Of a stretch of 64,000 bases of DNA, positions 42,229 through 50,603 are shown piece by piece. The DNA lies in the NCBI GenBank assembly GCA_965277595.1, contig CBDIDH010000001.1, positions 2,502,363-2,566,362 of the forward strand, given 5' to 3'. Positions within the stretch are counted from its first letter, which is position 1. The number at the start of each line of letters is the position of its first letter. The DNA is from CBDIDH01 sp965277595. Lineage in GTDB: Bacteria; Planctomycetota; Planctomycetia; Isosphaerales; Isosphaeraceae. Below the pieces are notes generated by a model. It had not been told where the DNA came from, did no database searches, and saw only the letters and a list, made by a program, of their open reading frames with translations. Made by a program: the position numbers and the translations under genes.

Positions 42229-43233
42229 ATGGCCCACAATCTGAGCGAGACGAACGGCAAGGCGTCCATGATGTACGTGGGCGCGAAGCCCTGGCACGGC
42301 CTGGGCACCGAGCTTGACAATCCGGCGACCTCCCAGGAAGCCATGCGGGCGGCAGGGCTTGACTGGCAGGTCAACATGGAGCCCGTCTACCTCGGTGACG
42401 GCTCCCAGGTTCCCGGCGCCCGCGCCGCGGTCCGCCAGGACACCAACGCGGTCCTCGGAGTGATGAGCGAGTGGTACACGCCGCTCCAGAATGAAACGGC
42501 CTTCGCCTTCATGGATGGCCTGCTCGGGGCCGACTCGATCCGCTATCACACCGCTGGAGCGCTCGGCAGGGGCGAGCGCGTCTGGATGCTCGCCAAACTG
42601 GACGGTGAGATCCGGGTGGCTGGCTCCGAGGATGTCACGGAAAAATACCTTCTCCTTACCAACGGCCACAACGGCTCGCACGCGGGCAAGATCTTCTTCA
42701 CGCCGATCCGGGTGGTCTGCCAGAACACCTTGACCGCCGCTGTTTCGGCCAAGGCGAAGAGTTGCGTGACTCTCTATCACATGCCGGTGATCGAGAGGCG
42801 GCTGGTCGAGGCCCGCAATACCCTCGGTCTGGCGGATGCGTACTTTGCAAAGTTCGGCCAGGCGGCCGACGCGATGGCGGGGGTCAAGCTGAACACGGCG
42901 CGAGCAACCCGCTATTTCGAGTCGGTCTTCGTCATGCCGGAAGAGCCCGAGAAGAAAAAGGAGACCGCCGACAACGTGCGTCGCAATCGCGCCAAGGCGT
43001 TGACCTTGTTCGACAACGGCATGGGAGCCGACATTCGAGGCGTGCGGCACACGCTCTGGACGGCTTACAACGCGGTGACCGAGTTCGTCGACCACGCCGA
43101 GGTTAAGGCGACCAAGACCAAGAGCCTTGAGGAGAACCGGGCGGCCCGGCTCTCCTCGATGTGGTTCGGGGCTGGTAGTCAACTCAAGGCCGACGCGTTC
43201 GAGAAGGCGATGGCCTTCGTGAGCGCCAACTGA
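42229..43233 (+). CDS. DUF932 phage/plasmid-like protein (TIGR03299)
   Basis: 334 aa from ATG 42229 with AGGAGG 9 nt upstream. The N-terminus AKPWHGLGTELDNPATSQEA and LVRQD-like RAAVRQDTNAVLGVMSEWYTP are the signature of the phage/plasmid DUF932 family, which is common in early regions and of unknown function. Full length, no truncation. Confidence 0.85.
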   Translation: MAHNLSETNGKASMMYVGAKPWHGLGTELDNPATSQEAMRAAGLDWQVNMEPVYLGDGSQVPGARAAVRQDTNAVLGVMSEWYTPLQNETAFAFMDGLLGADSIRYHTAGALGRGERVWMLAKLDGEIRVAGSEDVTEKYLLLTNGHNGSHAGKIFFTPIRVVCQNTLTAAVSAKAKSCVTLYHMPVIERRLVEARNTLGLADAYFAKFGQAADAMAGVKLNTARATRYFESVFVMPEEPEKKKETADNVRRNRAKALTLFDNGMGADIRGVRHTLWTAYNAVTEFVDHAEVKATKTKSLEENRAARLSSMWFGAGSQLKADAFEKAMAFVSAN

Positions 43234-43309
43234 GAATAACCCAGGGGCCAGGGATGGCCCCACCATTTCCTTTTACCGCCTCACCCGAAACCATCCCGGA
43301 GAGCCAATC

Positions 43310-44026
43310 GTGCAACGCCCCGAAGTCCTCGACCGGCTCCAGAAGCTCCTGAGCAAGACGACCGCCAACGGCGCGACCGAGGCGGAGGCCCAGACCGCGC
43401 TGGCGATGGCGCAGAGGCTCATGGACGAACACAACCTGACCTCGGCCGACATTCGACTCGGCGGCGAGGAGGACAGGATTGTCGAGTTCGTCGCGTGGGA
43501 AAAGGCGTGGTCGGAATCCCACTACATTGCGGCGCTCGACACCGTCCAAAAGGTGTTCTCCGTGACAGGGGTCGCGCGTAGGTACAAGGCCCGGATTGGC
43601 AAGAGCGGCAGGACGGTCAAGGTGGCGATCGTGCTCTATGGCGACGCGGCCAACGTCGAAGCCGCGTCGTGGGCCCTGGAATTCCTGGCCACCGCGTTCA
43701 AGGGTCTCTGGGACCGCTATCGGGTTGCCCACGAATCTCCGTCCACGGACATGCTCCCCTACTATCTCGGCCTGGGACACGGCTTCGCGCACAAGTCCGA
43801 GGAGTCCCGCGCTCGCCTGGAACTGGAACGGCCGGGATCGCGCTCGACGCTGGCCATCTTTAAAGGCAAGAGCGAGCAAGCAGCCGAGATGGCGAACCCC
43901 GGAATGAAACTCGTCGTGAAGCGCATTGAAGGCGGCTCGTCCTACGACGCGGGAGTTCGCGACGGCGGGAACATCAACCTGGCGAGGCCACTCGGCGGCC
44001 GGGTCGGCCAGATCGAAGGCAAATGA
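43310..44026 (+). CDS. DUF2786 domain protein
   Basis: 238 aa from GTG 43310. The N-terminal DUF2786 helix pair is clear: LQKLLSKTTANGATEAEAQT and AMAQRLMDEHNL. The remainder is an alpha/beta domain with a central FLATAFKGLWDRY helix. The family is frequent in phage and mobile early regions; function unknown. Confidence 0.75.
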   Translation: MQRPEVLDRLQKLLSKTTANGATEAEAQTALAMAQRLMDEHNLTSADIRLGGEEDRIVEFVAWEKAWSESHYIAALDTVQKVFSVTGVARRYKARIGKSGRTVKVAIVLYGDAANVEAASWALEFLATAFKGLWDRYRVAHESPSTDMLPYYLGLGHGFAHKSEESRARLELERPGSRSTLAIFKGKSEQAAEMANPGMKLVVKRIEGGSSYDAGVRDGGNINLARPLGGRVGQIEGK

Positions 44027-44105
44027 TGGGAGAAGCCGGGGACCGTCGGCTTTGACCCCGACGGTCCCCTTGGCCCCCGAAACCATCACGAAACGGAGGA
44101 ACCTC

Positions 44106-45029
44106 ATGATAGACACGGCTTTTCATCTCAGTCAACCAGTCCATCAGTACCGCCTTGGCCTCAAGGACGAACCCAGGGCGCCCGCATCGCTCGCCGACAG
44201 GCACCGACCCGCCACGCTTGCCGCGATGGTCGGCCAGGGCCTGGCCGTGTTTCGCCTGGAGACCTATCTGGAATGCCCGTATTCGGCCGCGTTCCTCTTC
44301 GAGGGGCCGACCGGAGTCGGCAAAACGTCCGCCGCGCTGGCAATCGCCTCGGAACTGGGGGCGGTCGAGTTCGGCGGCCTGGAGACAATCAAGAGCGGCA
44401 TGCAGGACGCCGAGGCGGTCGAGAACGTTCTGAGGGGACTGCGCTACACGCCAATGATGGGATCGGGATGGAAAGTCGTCGTCGTCGACGAGGCCGATTA
44501 CATGAGTCCGAAGGCGTCACAGGTTTGGCTTTCGGCCCTGGAAGACCTGCCTTCGCGCTCGGTGGTGATCTTCACCACGAACCGTCCCGAGAAGTTCCCA
44601 GACCGATTCCTCGACCGCTGCGAGCGAATCTCGTTCGAGGCCGATGCCCGATCTCACTCCCTCGACGCCCAAACCCTGATCCGCGAAATCTGGGCGAAGG
44701 AAGTCGGGCCGGGGACGGCGCCATTGCTGGATTCTCTCTCAGGGGTCGTCGATAGCGAAGGTCGACTGAGCTACCGAAGAGTGGTTCGCGCTCTTGAACC
44801 TATCATCGCGGTATCCAGGAAGCGATCGGATGGGGAACCCCTGAAGCCAGTCCCGGCAAAGACCCCGCGCTCAAGCAGCGTACATCTCCCCCGGGACGCC
44901 GCGCCTTGCGTTGATTGCGGGACGAATCGCGGCGAGACGTATTCGGCTCGGCCGGCTTACGAGCGGATCGCCGGCCGGTGCCGATCCTGTTACCAGAAGT
45001 TTCGCGCTCAAAAGACGACTCCTGGCTGA
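44106..45029 (+). CDS. Clamp-loader-like AAA+ ATPase with C-terminal zinc ribbon
   Basis: 307 aa from ATG 44106 (GGAGG upstream). Walker A GPTGVGKTS, Walker B VVVVDEADY, sensor-1 region FTTNRPEKF and the DRCERI arginine-finger motif of clamp loader (RFC/DnaX) subunits. A C-terminal CVDCGTNRGETY ... GRCRSCYQK forms an added zinc ribbon. The usual clamp-loader collar is short. It may open a sliding clamp or act as a helper for replication or recombination. Confidence 0.75.
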   Translation: MIDTAFHLSQPVHQYRLGLKDEPRAPASLADRHRPATLAAMVGQGLAVFRLETYLECPYSAAFLFEGPTGVGKTSAALAIASELGAVEFGGLETIKSGMQDAEAVENVLRGLRYTPMMGSGWKVVVVDEADYMSPKASQVWLSALEDLPSRSVVIFTTNRPEKFPDRFLDRCERISFEADARSHSLDAQTLIREIWAKEVGPGTAPLLDSLSGVVDSEGRLSYRRVVRALEPIIAVSRKRSDGEPLKPVPAKTPRSSSVHLPRDAAPCVDCGTNRGETYSARPAYERIAGRCRSCYQKFRAQKTTPG

Positions 45030-45067
45030 ACGGAACTCTCCGAACAGTCCGCCGGCTCAACCCCGCC

Positions 45068-45295
45068 TCAGGCCCCATGAGAGTCCCGCGGCGGGGTCGC
45101 CCTCTTCTCCCACCCCAGCCCGCGCATCACCCAAACGATCTCGGTGACCGAGAGGAACCCCTTGCGGTGCTCGGCCTTGTACCGGGCGCAGGCGGCGAGG
45201 ATCTCGTTTTCGTCGTCGGTATAGAGCGAGCCGTCGTGGCCGAAGAGGGTGGGCTTGCTCGCCTCGTCTCGGGGCTTACTTCCCGAAAAGCTCAT
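45068..45295 (-). CDS. Small phage protein, unknown
   Basis: 75 aa from ATG 45295. Acidic and helical (YTDDENEILAACARYKAEHR, LSVTEIVWVMRGLGW). The last gene of a minus-strand island; unassigned. Confidence 0.5.
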   Translation of the reverse strand: MSFSGSKPRDEASKPTLFGHDGSLYTDDENEILAACARYKAEHRKGFLSVTEIVWVMRGLGWEKRATPPRDSHGA

Positions 45296-45335
45296 CGTTT
45301 CACCCAGACGCTTCTGGTAACTCTCTTGACATCTA

Positions 45336-45707
45336 CTACTTCTGGGTCGTCCCTTCAACACCCCGCGCGAGACGTTCGCGGGTTCTGTGTTGAAGCCAGT
45401 GCATTGCCTCTTCCAGTTTCGTCAGGGCGAGCGCGTTCTCGCGGCACGCGAAATCGCCGGACTGGAAGCCTTGAAGGCGGTCGATCACGACGGCGATCAG
45501 AGCCTCATTGGAGAGACCGTTCGGTCCGGCCTCCTGGATCGGCCCCTTCTGAAACCGGATCTCGCTGATCTTGGAGTAAGCCGCGATGCCACCAATTCCG
45601 AGTTCATAGACGTGATTCGCGTTGCCGGCTCCACGATCATCAACAGCGTAAATGCTGATGGCGTCGTTCAAGCCGTTCAACCTGTGGGTCGTGATTTCGC
45701 GGGACAT
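45336..45707 (-). CDS. tad1: Tad1-like anti-Thoeris protein (cyclic-nucleotide sponge family)
   Basis: 123 aa from ATG 45707 with AAGGA upstream. The C-terminal hairpin segment CRENALALTKLEEAMHWL then RTRERLARGVEGT is the signature of the Acb2/Tad1 hairpin domain; the middle block IRFQKGPIQEAGPNGLSNEA and the N-terminal beta part (GAGNANHVYEL) match Tad1. Known members bind and sequester gcADPR and other cyclic-nucleotide signals, blocking Thoeris and some CBASS defences. Function here is inferred by similarity in pattern. Confidence 0.8.
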   Translation of the reverse strand: MSREITTHRLNGLNDAISIYAVDDRGAGNANHVYELGIGGIAAYSKISEIRFQKGPIQEAGPNGLSNEALIAVVIDRLQGFQSGDFACRENALALTKLEEAMHWLQHRTRERLARGVEGTTQK

Positions 45708-45737
45708 GAAGATCCTTTGTATAAAGAAGCGGATGTA

Positions 45738-46010
45738 TCAGTCCATATCCGGCAGGTCGACCGTCTGTCCCGCCAGTTTGTGCGTACAGTCGCCGAGAAA
45801 GTGGAGCTTTCCGGCTGTCAGGAAGAGGTGGCAGACCCGATCTGGATAGAACAGTGAGGGCGTGAACGTGGGCGATTCGAGATTGCCGTCAAACGACCAG
45901 TTCGGCCGCTTGCCGTCGGTCCGAACATCATAAGAATGGAGACACTCGCAGCCGGGGCAGAAGAACAGGTATTTCGTGACACCTTGCCCCGGCCAGACGC
46001 TCAGTTTCAT
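45738..46010 (-). CDS. DUF6527 family phage protein
   Basis: 90 aa from ATG 46010. Cysteines FFCPGCECLH, then WSFDGNLESPTFTPSL and HFLGDCTHKLAGQTVDLPD are the conserved blocks of DUF6527, seen widely in phages; possible zinc binding. Immediately upstream of the Tad1-like gene. Confidence 0.75.
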   Translation of the reverse strand: MKLSVWPGQGVTKYLFFCPGCECLHSYDVRTDGKRPNWSFDGNLESPTFTPSLFYPDRVCHLFLTAGKLHFLGDCTHKLAGQTVDLPDMD

Positions 46011-46043
46011 GGCCTTGCCGTCCCTTTCAGATGGAGGCCACGT

Positions 46044-46664
46044 TCACGGCCCATTCATTCGTCGAACCGGAACCTCCTGGCGATTCCCCGGCCGAAGCGG
46101 CGGGCTCTGAGCGGAGACCGGGGCGCCCACCCGGTAGGCCGAGGCCGAGGCGGCGGGCGCGGGATTGCTCGCCGGGGTCGTCGGCGTGACCGACGTCGGC
46201 GTGGTCGGGAACGAGGGGAGCGTCGGCGTCGTGGCGGGCGTGCTGGGCGTTGGCGTCGGTGTCGGCACGGCCACGGTCACGGGCACCGACAGGGGCTGCG
46301 CGATCACGACCGAGTAGCCGAGCGGCTGTTTCGAGTCGGCCTCGTAGAAGGTCGCCGAGCCATCGGTGCCGACGACGAAACAGGGGCGGCCCGCGCTGAC
46401 GAGGTAAGCCACGAACGCCGAGACGTCGCTGGAATACTGCGTCTGGTCGGACTGGAGCTTGCTGTTCGCCGCGGCGATCGCGGCGTTGTCGGCGGTGATC
46501 GCGGCCTGGTCGGTAGTCACGGCCTTCAAGAGGTCAAGGCCGGTGGCGGCCGAGGTCGTCGTGGGCGTGGTCGCGGGCGACTGAGCGGTGACCAGATGCG
46601 CGGGCATCAGGCAGAGCCAGCCAAGGGCGACGGTCAGAAGCGAGAGGCGGCGGAGCGTGGTCAT
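46044..46664 (-). CDS. Secreted protein with coiled coil and Pro/Thr-rich tail
   Basis: 206 aa from ATG 46664. A signal peptide (RLSLLTVALGWLCLMPAHLV, cleavage after TAQ) is followed by an Ala-rich helical region (TTDQAAITADNAAIAAANSK), a small beta domain (GRPCFVVGTDGSATFYEAD) and a long Pro/Thr/Ser-rich tail. Exported; possibly envelope-associated. Role unknown, but it sits beside two other exported or membrane products. Confidence 0.55.
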   Translation of the reverse strand: MTTLRRLSLLTVALGWLCLMPAHLVTAQSPATTPTTTSAATGLDLLKAVTTDQAAITADNAAIAAANSKLQSDQTQYSSDVSAFVAYLVSAGRPCFVVGTDGSATFYEADSKQPLGYSVVIAQPLSVPVTVAVPTPTPTPSTPATTPTLPSFPTTPTSVTPTTPASNPAPAASASAYRVGAPVSAQSPPLRPGNRQEVPVRRMNGP

Positions 46665-46727
46665 CGGGACGTGTCCTTGAAGATAAGGTCTTGTCGGGTC
46701 GAACTCAGCCAAACCATCCACAAACGA

Positions 46728-47561
46728 TTACCGTCTCGCCGACCAGCCCAGCGCTGGCAAGAGATCGGCGTGAAGGTCGAAAGGCTTGGCGATCAGCGCC
46801 GAGGGCTTCAGCGCCCGAGCCAGGCCGAGAATCCTGGAATCCGCCAGGCCGGTCACGATGACGACCGAGGTCGTTCGCCCCTCGTCGCGGACCTTCCTGA
46901 GCAAATCGAGCCCATCGCCATCGGGTAGCTTCAGGTCGAGCACGGCGTAATCGGGGTGCCGGTCGAGACCATCGAGGCCCTCGGCGAGCGTTCCGACGGC
47001 GTCCACCTCGAAGCCGAACCGAGAGAGCCATTGCTTGAGCGCCTCGCGCGGGCCGGGCTCGTCCTCGATGAGCAGGACGGTCGTGGCGGGGACGATCGGC
47101 ATCGCGTCGTCGATCAGGACGCGGAGCAGGCCCGAGGGATCACCGGGGCGGGTGTGCTGACTGTTGACGAGGTGAAGGTGGATGAGCCGGACGTTTTCCT
47201 CGGTGATCCCGCCCAGACGGGCCGTGAGATCGGCGATCCGGCCGAGAAACCCATCCCGCTCGGCGCGGATCTCCTTGTCCCGCGTGGCGTCGCGGGCGAG
47301 AAGCTCATCAACCTTCCCGGTGTTTGTTTTGACGTGCGCTTCCAGTTCCTCGCGTCGCTTGCGGTCGCCGCGCGCATCGAGGAAGGGCTTGGGCCAGACA
47401 CTTGTCCCGAACGCGGTGATCGCCATCGCGATCACACTGCCGAGGAATGCGCCCGTGCCCGCGCCCTGACCGAGCGAAAGCCCCTCGGGAGGAAGCTGCG
47501 CGAAGAGGAGACCGCCGGCCGCGGTGAGTCCATAGAACGCGACGGTCGGGTGAACGTGCAT
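46728..47561 (-). CDS. Membrane protein with coiled coil and C-terminal receiver (REC) domain
   Basis: 277 aa from ATG 47561. Two hydrophobic stretches in residues 8-55 (TVAFYGLTAAGGLLFAQL and GAFLGSVIAMAITAFG), coiled coil at about 65-125, then a response-regulator receiver: VLLIEDEPGPREAL (acidic pocket), YAVLDLKLPDGDGLDLL (phospho-acceptor Asp in LDLKLPD), TTSVVIVTGLAD and AKPFD (Lys). All receiver landmarks are present. No DNA-binding output domain. An unusual fusion for a phage; might sense host two-component phosphorylation. Confidence 0.75.
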   Translation of the reverse strand: MHVHPTVAFYGLTAAGGLLFAQLPPEGLSLGQGAGTGAFLGSVIAMAITAFGTSVWPKPFLDARGDRKRREELEAHVKTNTGKVDELLARDATRDKEIRAERDGFLGRIADLTARLGGITEENVRLIHLHLVNSQHTRPGDPSGLLRVLIDDAMPIVPATTVLLIEDEPGPREALKQWLSRFGFEVDAVGTLAEGLDGLDRHPDYAVLDLKLPDGDGLDLLRKVRDEGRTTSVVIVTGLADSRILGLARALKPSALIAKPFDLHADLLPALGWSARR

Positions 47562-47613
47562 GCGCCGTCCTGGTGCCGAGGGCTATCAACGAGAGAGAAT
47601 GACGCCCCGCGAC

Positions 47614-48888
47614 TCAGGCCGACGCCACGGCCGCGACGCCCGCGTCGAACTGAAGGGCGCTCAGATGACCCCCGGCGTGATCGGCGATGCCTCGCTGGTA
47701 GATCGCCAGGAGGATGCTCAGGGCCTCGTCGGCGGCGAGCCGGCCGAGTGTGGTCTTGAAGATCGCCGTTTCATTTTCCTTGATCGCCTTGATGCCTGAT
47801 TCAAGGCTGAGTTCCTTCGATTCGGCGTCGGTGACGACCTGGATCAACTTGGCGACATCCATGATTCCGTTGATGAACGCGAGCCACTGGAGCAATAGAG
47901 GGATGAAGCTTTGCACGATCGGACCTTTCACGGTGGGCGGCGGCGTCAGAGGCGGCGCCGTGGGCGCCACGACCGGCGCGGTCGGGGGTTCGGGAGGCGA
48001 CAGAGGCGACGGATTCGTCGGTGGAGTCGGCGCGGTCGGTGGCGGAGCCGCGATCGTCGGAGTCGGAGTCGTCGGCGTCGGCGGCGTCGTCGGCGGCACC
48101 GGCGGCGCGGCGATCGCGTAGACCGTGCGAAGGTCGTGGATATCCCCCGTGGAAAGCTCCTGGTTCCAGGGGATGCCGACGCCGTCGGTGGTCAAGGAGG
48201 GATCGACCGAATACTGCATGATCGACGCGGCGTCGAAACCCGAGCCGATGTACGCGCCACTGAAGATGTACAGCACCTGGGAGTCGACCGTGGCCTTGTC
48301 CCAGTTGTTCGGCGGACCGCCGAAGTACGCGTAGCATTTGGCCGGGTCAAGATGCAGGTACGTGTTGGGGATCGCCTGGTTGTGCATCCATCCAAGAAAG
48401 TGCATGAACTCGTGAATCGAGCGGGCGAGGTCGTCGGGCCAGCCGATATGCGTCGTGGCGAGGTTCAGCGGGACCAATCGGCAATCCTGGCCGACGTCGG
48501 ACCAGCTGGAGCCGTCGTTGATGAACTCCACGCGGCAGTCGGCGGGCTTTGCCGTGTCCTCACCCGGCAGTAGCTCGCGGAAGGTCAGGTTGATCCCCGT
48601 GGCCGCGACGGTCTTGACGGCCTCACGGAACTCGTCCTGTAGCGCCTTCGGACCCGGTCCCAGGGCGAAGGTCAGTTCCGATCCGGCGGGCCATTTCGCG
48701 GCGGGCTCCATCGCGGCATAGGTCGCGTGCGGAATGCGATACGCGGCATGCGGATCGTGCTGGTCCTGGGGATGATCGCCGACGTGGGCGCCCAGGGGAA
48801 AGCCTGGATGCGAGCCCCTGCGAGGTCTCGGGATACACATCCGCGCGGGGGGCGTTTCGGTCCAGGGGCGTTCCGTGGGTTCACTCAC
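47614..48888 (-). CDS. Metzincin-type metalloprotease with helical C-terminus
   Basis: 424 aa from GTG 48888, overlapping the stop of the upstream HTH gene (GTGA). The zinc site is HEFMHFLGWMHNQ, an HExxHxxGxxH motif, and the Met-turn is SIMQYS, the astacin/matrixin arrangement. After a Pro/Thr-rich linker (about residues 285-340) comes a helical segment of about 80 residues. No obvious signal peptide is seen at the chosen start. It could degrade envelope proteins during lysis or entry; inference only. Confidence 0.75.
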   Translation of the reverse strand: MSEPTERPWTETPPARMCIPRPRRGSHPGFPLGAHVGDHPQDQHDPHAAYRIPHATYAAMEPAAKWPAGSELTFALGPGPKALQDEFREAVKTVAATGINLTFRELLPGEDTAKPADCRVEFINDGSSWSDVGQDCRLVPLNLATTHIGWPDDLARSIHEFMHFLGWMHNQAIPNTYLHLDPAKCYAYFGGPPNNWDKATVDSQVLYIFSGAYIGSGFDAASIMQYSVDPSLTTDGVGIPWNQELSTGDIHDLRTVYAIAAPPVPPTTPPTPTTPTPTIAAPPPTAPTPPTNPSPLSPPEPPTAPVVAPTAPPLTPPPTVKGPIVQSFIPLLLQWLAFINGIMDVAKLIQVVTDAESKELSLESGIKAIKENETAIFKTTLGRLAADEALSILLAIYQRGIADHAGGHLSALQFDAGVAAVASA

Positions 48889-49085
48889 GATGCCTTCTCC
48901 CGCGCCTGAGCGCTCTTGTCTGGTTCGTCGCGTCGATCGATCTGGCTCAGCCAGCGGTAATAGGTCGCGCGGCTGATCTTCATGCGGGCGCGGATCGCCA
49001 GTGATGACTCGCCCCGCTGGACGAGAAGCTCGAAGGCCAGCAGGCGTTCCCGGACCTTCTCGTTCTTGATGGCGCGCGTGGCCAC
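48885..49085 (-). CDS. Small helix-turn-helix protein
   Basis: 66 aa from GTG 49085 with AAGGAG nine nt upstream. SSLAIRARMKISRATYYRWL is a Hin-recombinase/transposase-type HTH. Coupled to the metzincin gene. It may regulate this minus-strand island. Confidence 0.6.
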   Translation of the reverse strand: MATRAIKNEKVRERLLAFELLVQRGESSLAIRARMKISRATYYRWLSQIDRRDEPDKSAQAREKAS

Positions 49086-49280
49086 GATCGACGACTCCTT
49101 GCCCTAATACGGGATCTCGTTGTCTCACAAAAGAGGTCGTTTTTGATGTAACATCTCTTCATTCTACCACTTAAACAGTCTTACCGAATGTTGTGGAGTG
49201 TGGATTCCGGCCCGATACAATACAGAGCACGCGTTGTAGCGACAGTTCCGCCGCGACAGAACCCAGGATGTACACCTCTG

Positions 49281-49895
49281 ATGCGTTATCGCCGGACCCT
49301 CTGGTATCGCGACGAATGGGATTGCCAGTGCCAGGTCAGGATCGAGGCCAATGATCCCCAGGAACTGGCGCGGATCGTGGCGCTGTACGCCGAGATCGAG
49401 GAGGAGTCGCGCCGCGAGGAGAAATCATGGAAGGCTCAGCACGGCCGTTTCGCCGATCTCGACGCGCCGATCGGCCCGGATCAATTCGCCGAGGCCGCGC
49501 GGGCGAAGGGGCATCAGGAGGGCTTCCCGTGGGAAGGGCCGCGCTACGATTTCCCGATCCTCCTGGGTAATGGACTCCCCTGGGACGGCCCCCGCGCCCA
49601 GGTGATCCAGGTCGAGGCCGAAGACGGCTCGGGCGAAGAACGGGTTCGTTACCTCGAATCCGCCGGGCCGCGCGAGTGTCCGCTCGGGCATGCCGACGAA
49701 CCACTTCGACCGCAGTCAGTCTGCCTGCTCTGCTGCCGCAGCGGCATGGATCTGGTGATCCCCAGGCCGAGCGTCGCCGACCTCAAGAAACGCGCCGAGC
49801 CGAAGCAAGAGAAGGCCCACGCGACGGCTCCGCCGAGGCCGAGGAAGGGCAGGGATGGCCGGGTGCTGGCGGGAGGGCTGAAGGGGAAAGTCTGA
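49281..49895 (+). CDS. Phage protein with C-terminal Cys cluster
   Basis: 204 aa from ATG 49281 (the open frame extends to 49188). Starts MRYRRTLWYRDEWDCQCQVR; contains CPLGHADEPL ... CLLCCRSG, a probable zinc-binding pair, and a basic low-complexity tail (PRPRKGRDGR). No family recognised. Divergent from the HTH/metzincin operon. Confidence 0.55.
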   Translation: MRYRRTLWYRDEWDCQCQVRIEANDPQELARIVALYAEIEEESRREEKSWKAQHGRFADLDAPIGPDQFAEAARAKGHQEGFPWEGPRYDFPILLGNGLPWDGPRAQVIQVEAEDGSGEERVRYLESAGPRECPLGHADEPLRPQSVCLLCCRSGMDLVIPRPSVADLKKRAEPKQEKAHATAPPRPRKGRDGRVLAGGLKGKV

Positions 49896-49976
49896 CGAGG
49901 TCAGGAAAGCGAGCGCAGAATATGCACGGTTTTATGCAGGACGAAGACAAGCCTTTAATCTTCCATGAGGCAAGCC

Positions 49977-50336
49977 ATGTCCGAGGCGTTTGATAGCTGG
50001 GCGGTCGTGGAACTGATGGGCCACGTCAAGATGGCGGGGCGGTTGACCGAGGAGGAACGGTTTGGCTCCAAACTCGGCCGACTGGACATTCCCGGGCATG
50101 ATGGTGCGTGGTCCACGGTGTACTTCAATGGCGCGTCAGTGTATCGGCTCACGCCATGCACGGAAGAGGCGGCGCGGATCGTGGCGAAGCGGGCGCAGCC
50201 GGAGCCGGTCCATCAGTGGGAGATCCCGAAGCAGATCGAGGTTTCGCCGTCGCGGAAAAGGGAACTGGACGACGACCCGGAAGACGCGAGAGACGCGGAC
50301 CTTGAAGACGATGACAGCGAGGATATGGATTTCTGA
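49977..50336 (+). CDS. Small phage protein with acidic tail (FDSWAVVELMGH family)
   Basis: 119 aa from ATG 49977. The N-terminus FDSWAVVELMGHVKMAGRLT is a recurring phage sequence found in a family of unknown function; the last 30 residues are very acidic (DDDPEDARDADLEDDDSEDM). Ends 36 nt before the tRNA. Confidence 0.65.
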   Translation: MSEAFDSWAVVELMGHVKMAGRLTEEERFGSKLGRLDIPGHDGAWSTVYFNGASVYRLTPCTEEAARIVAKRAQPEPVHQWEIPKQIEVSPSRKRELDDDPEDARDADLEDDDSEDMDF

Positions 50337-50372
50337 AATTTGACGCGCCGCTGGGAGGATGTAAGCTTCCGT

Positions 50373-50446
50373 TGTCGCGTAGAGCAGCCAGGTAGCTCAT
50401 CAGGCTCATAACCTGAAGGTCGTAGGTTCAAATCCTACCGCGGCAA
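50373..50446 (+). tRNA. tRNA-Met(CAT), initiator-like, phage-encoded
   Basis: 74-nt cloverleaf: acceptor TGTCGCG/CGCGGCA (one G:T), D-arm GAGC/GCTC with initiator-style loop containing AGCCAGGTA, anticodon stem TCAGG/CCTGA with loop CTCATAA, variable AGGTC, T-arm GTAGG/TTCAAAT/CCTAC, discriminator A. The D-arm and T-arm match initiator tRNAs, but position 1-72 is a T-A pair rather than the usual mismatch and the anticodon stem lacks the three G-C pairs. CCA is not encoded. Confidence 0.85.
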
Positions 50447-50603
50447 CATCCCGAGCCGATCACAAAAACCCGTGACGCGCCGGCCGCCAGTCATCCATCC
50501 GGTTGTCCGCCACTCCCGTTGGAAGCGGACTCACGAACTCCGGGATAAGCGTTAGGCGAAGCGGCCAATAAAACATGAAGCCCCGCTTGCAGGGGCAACC
50601 GTT

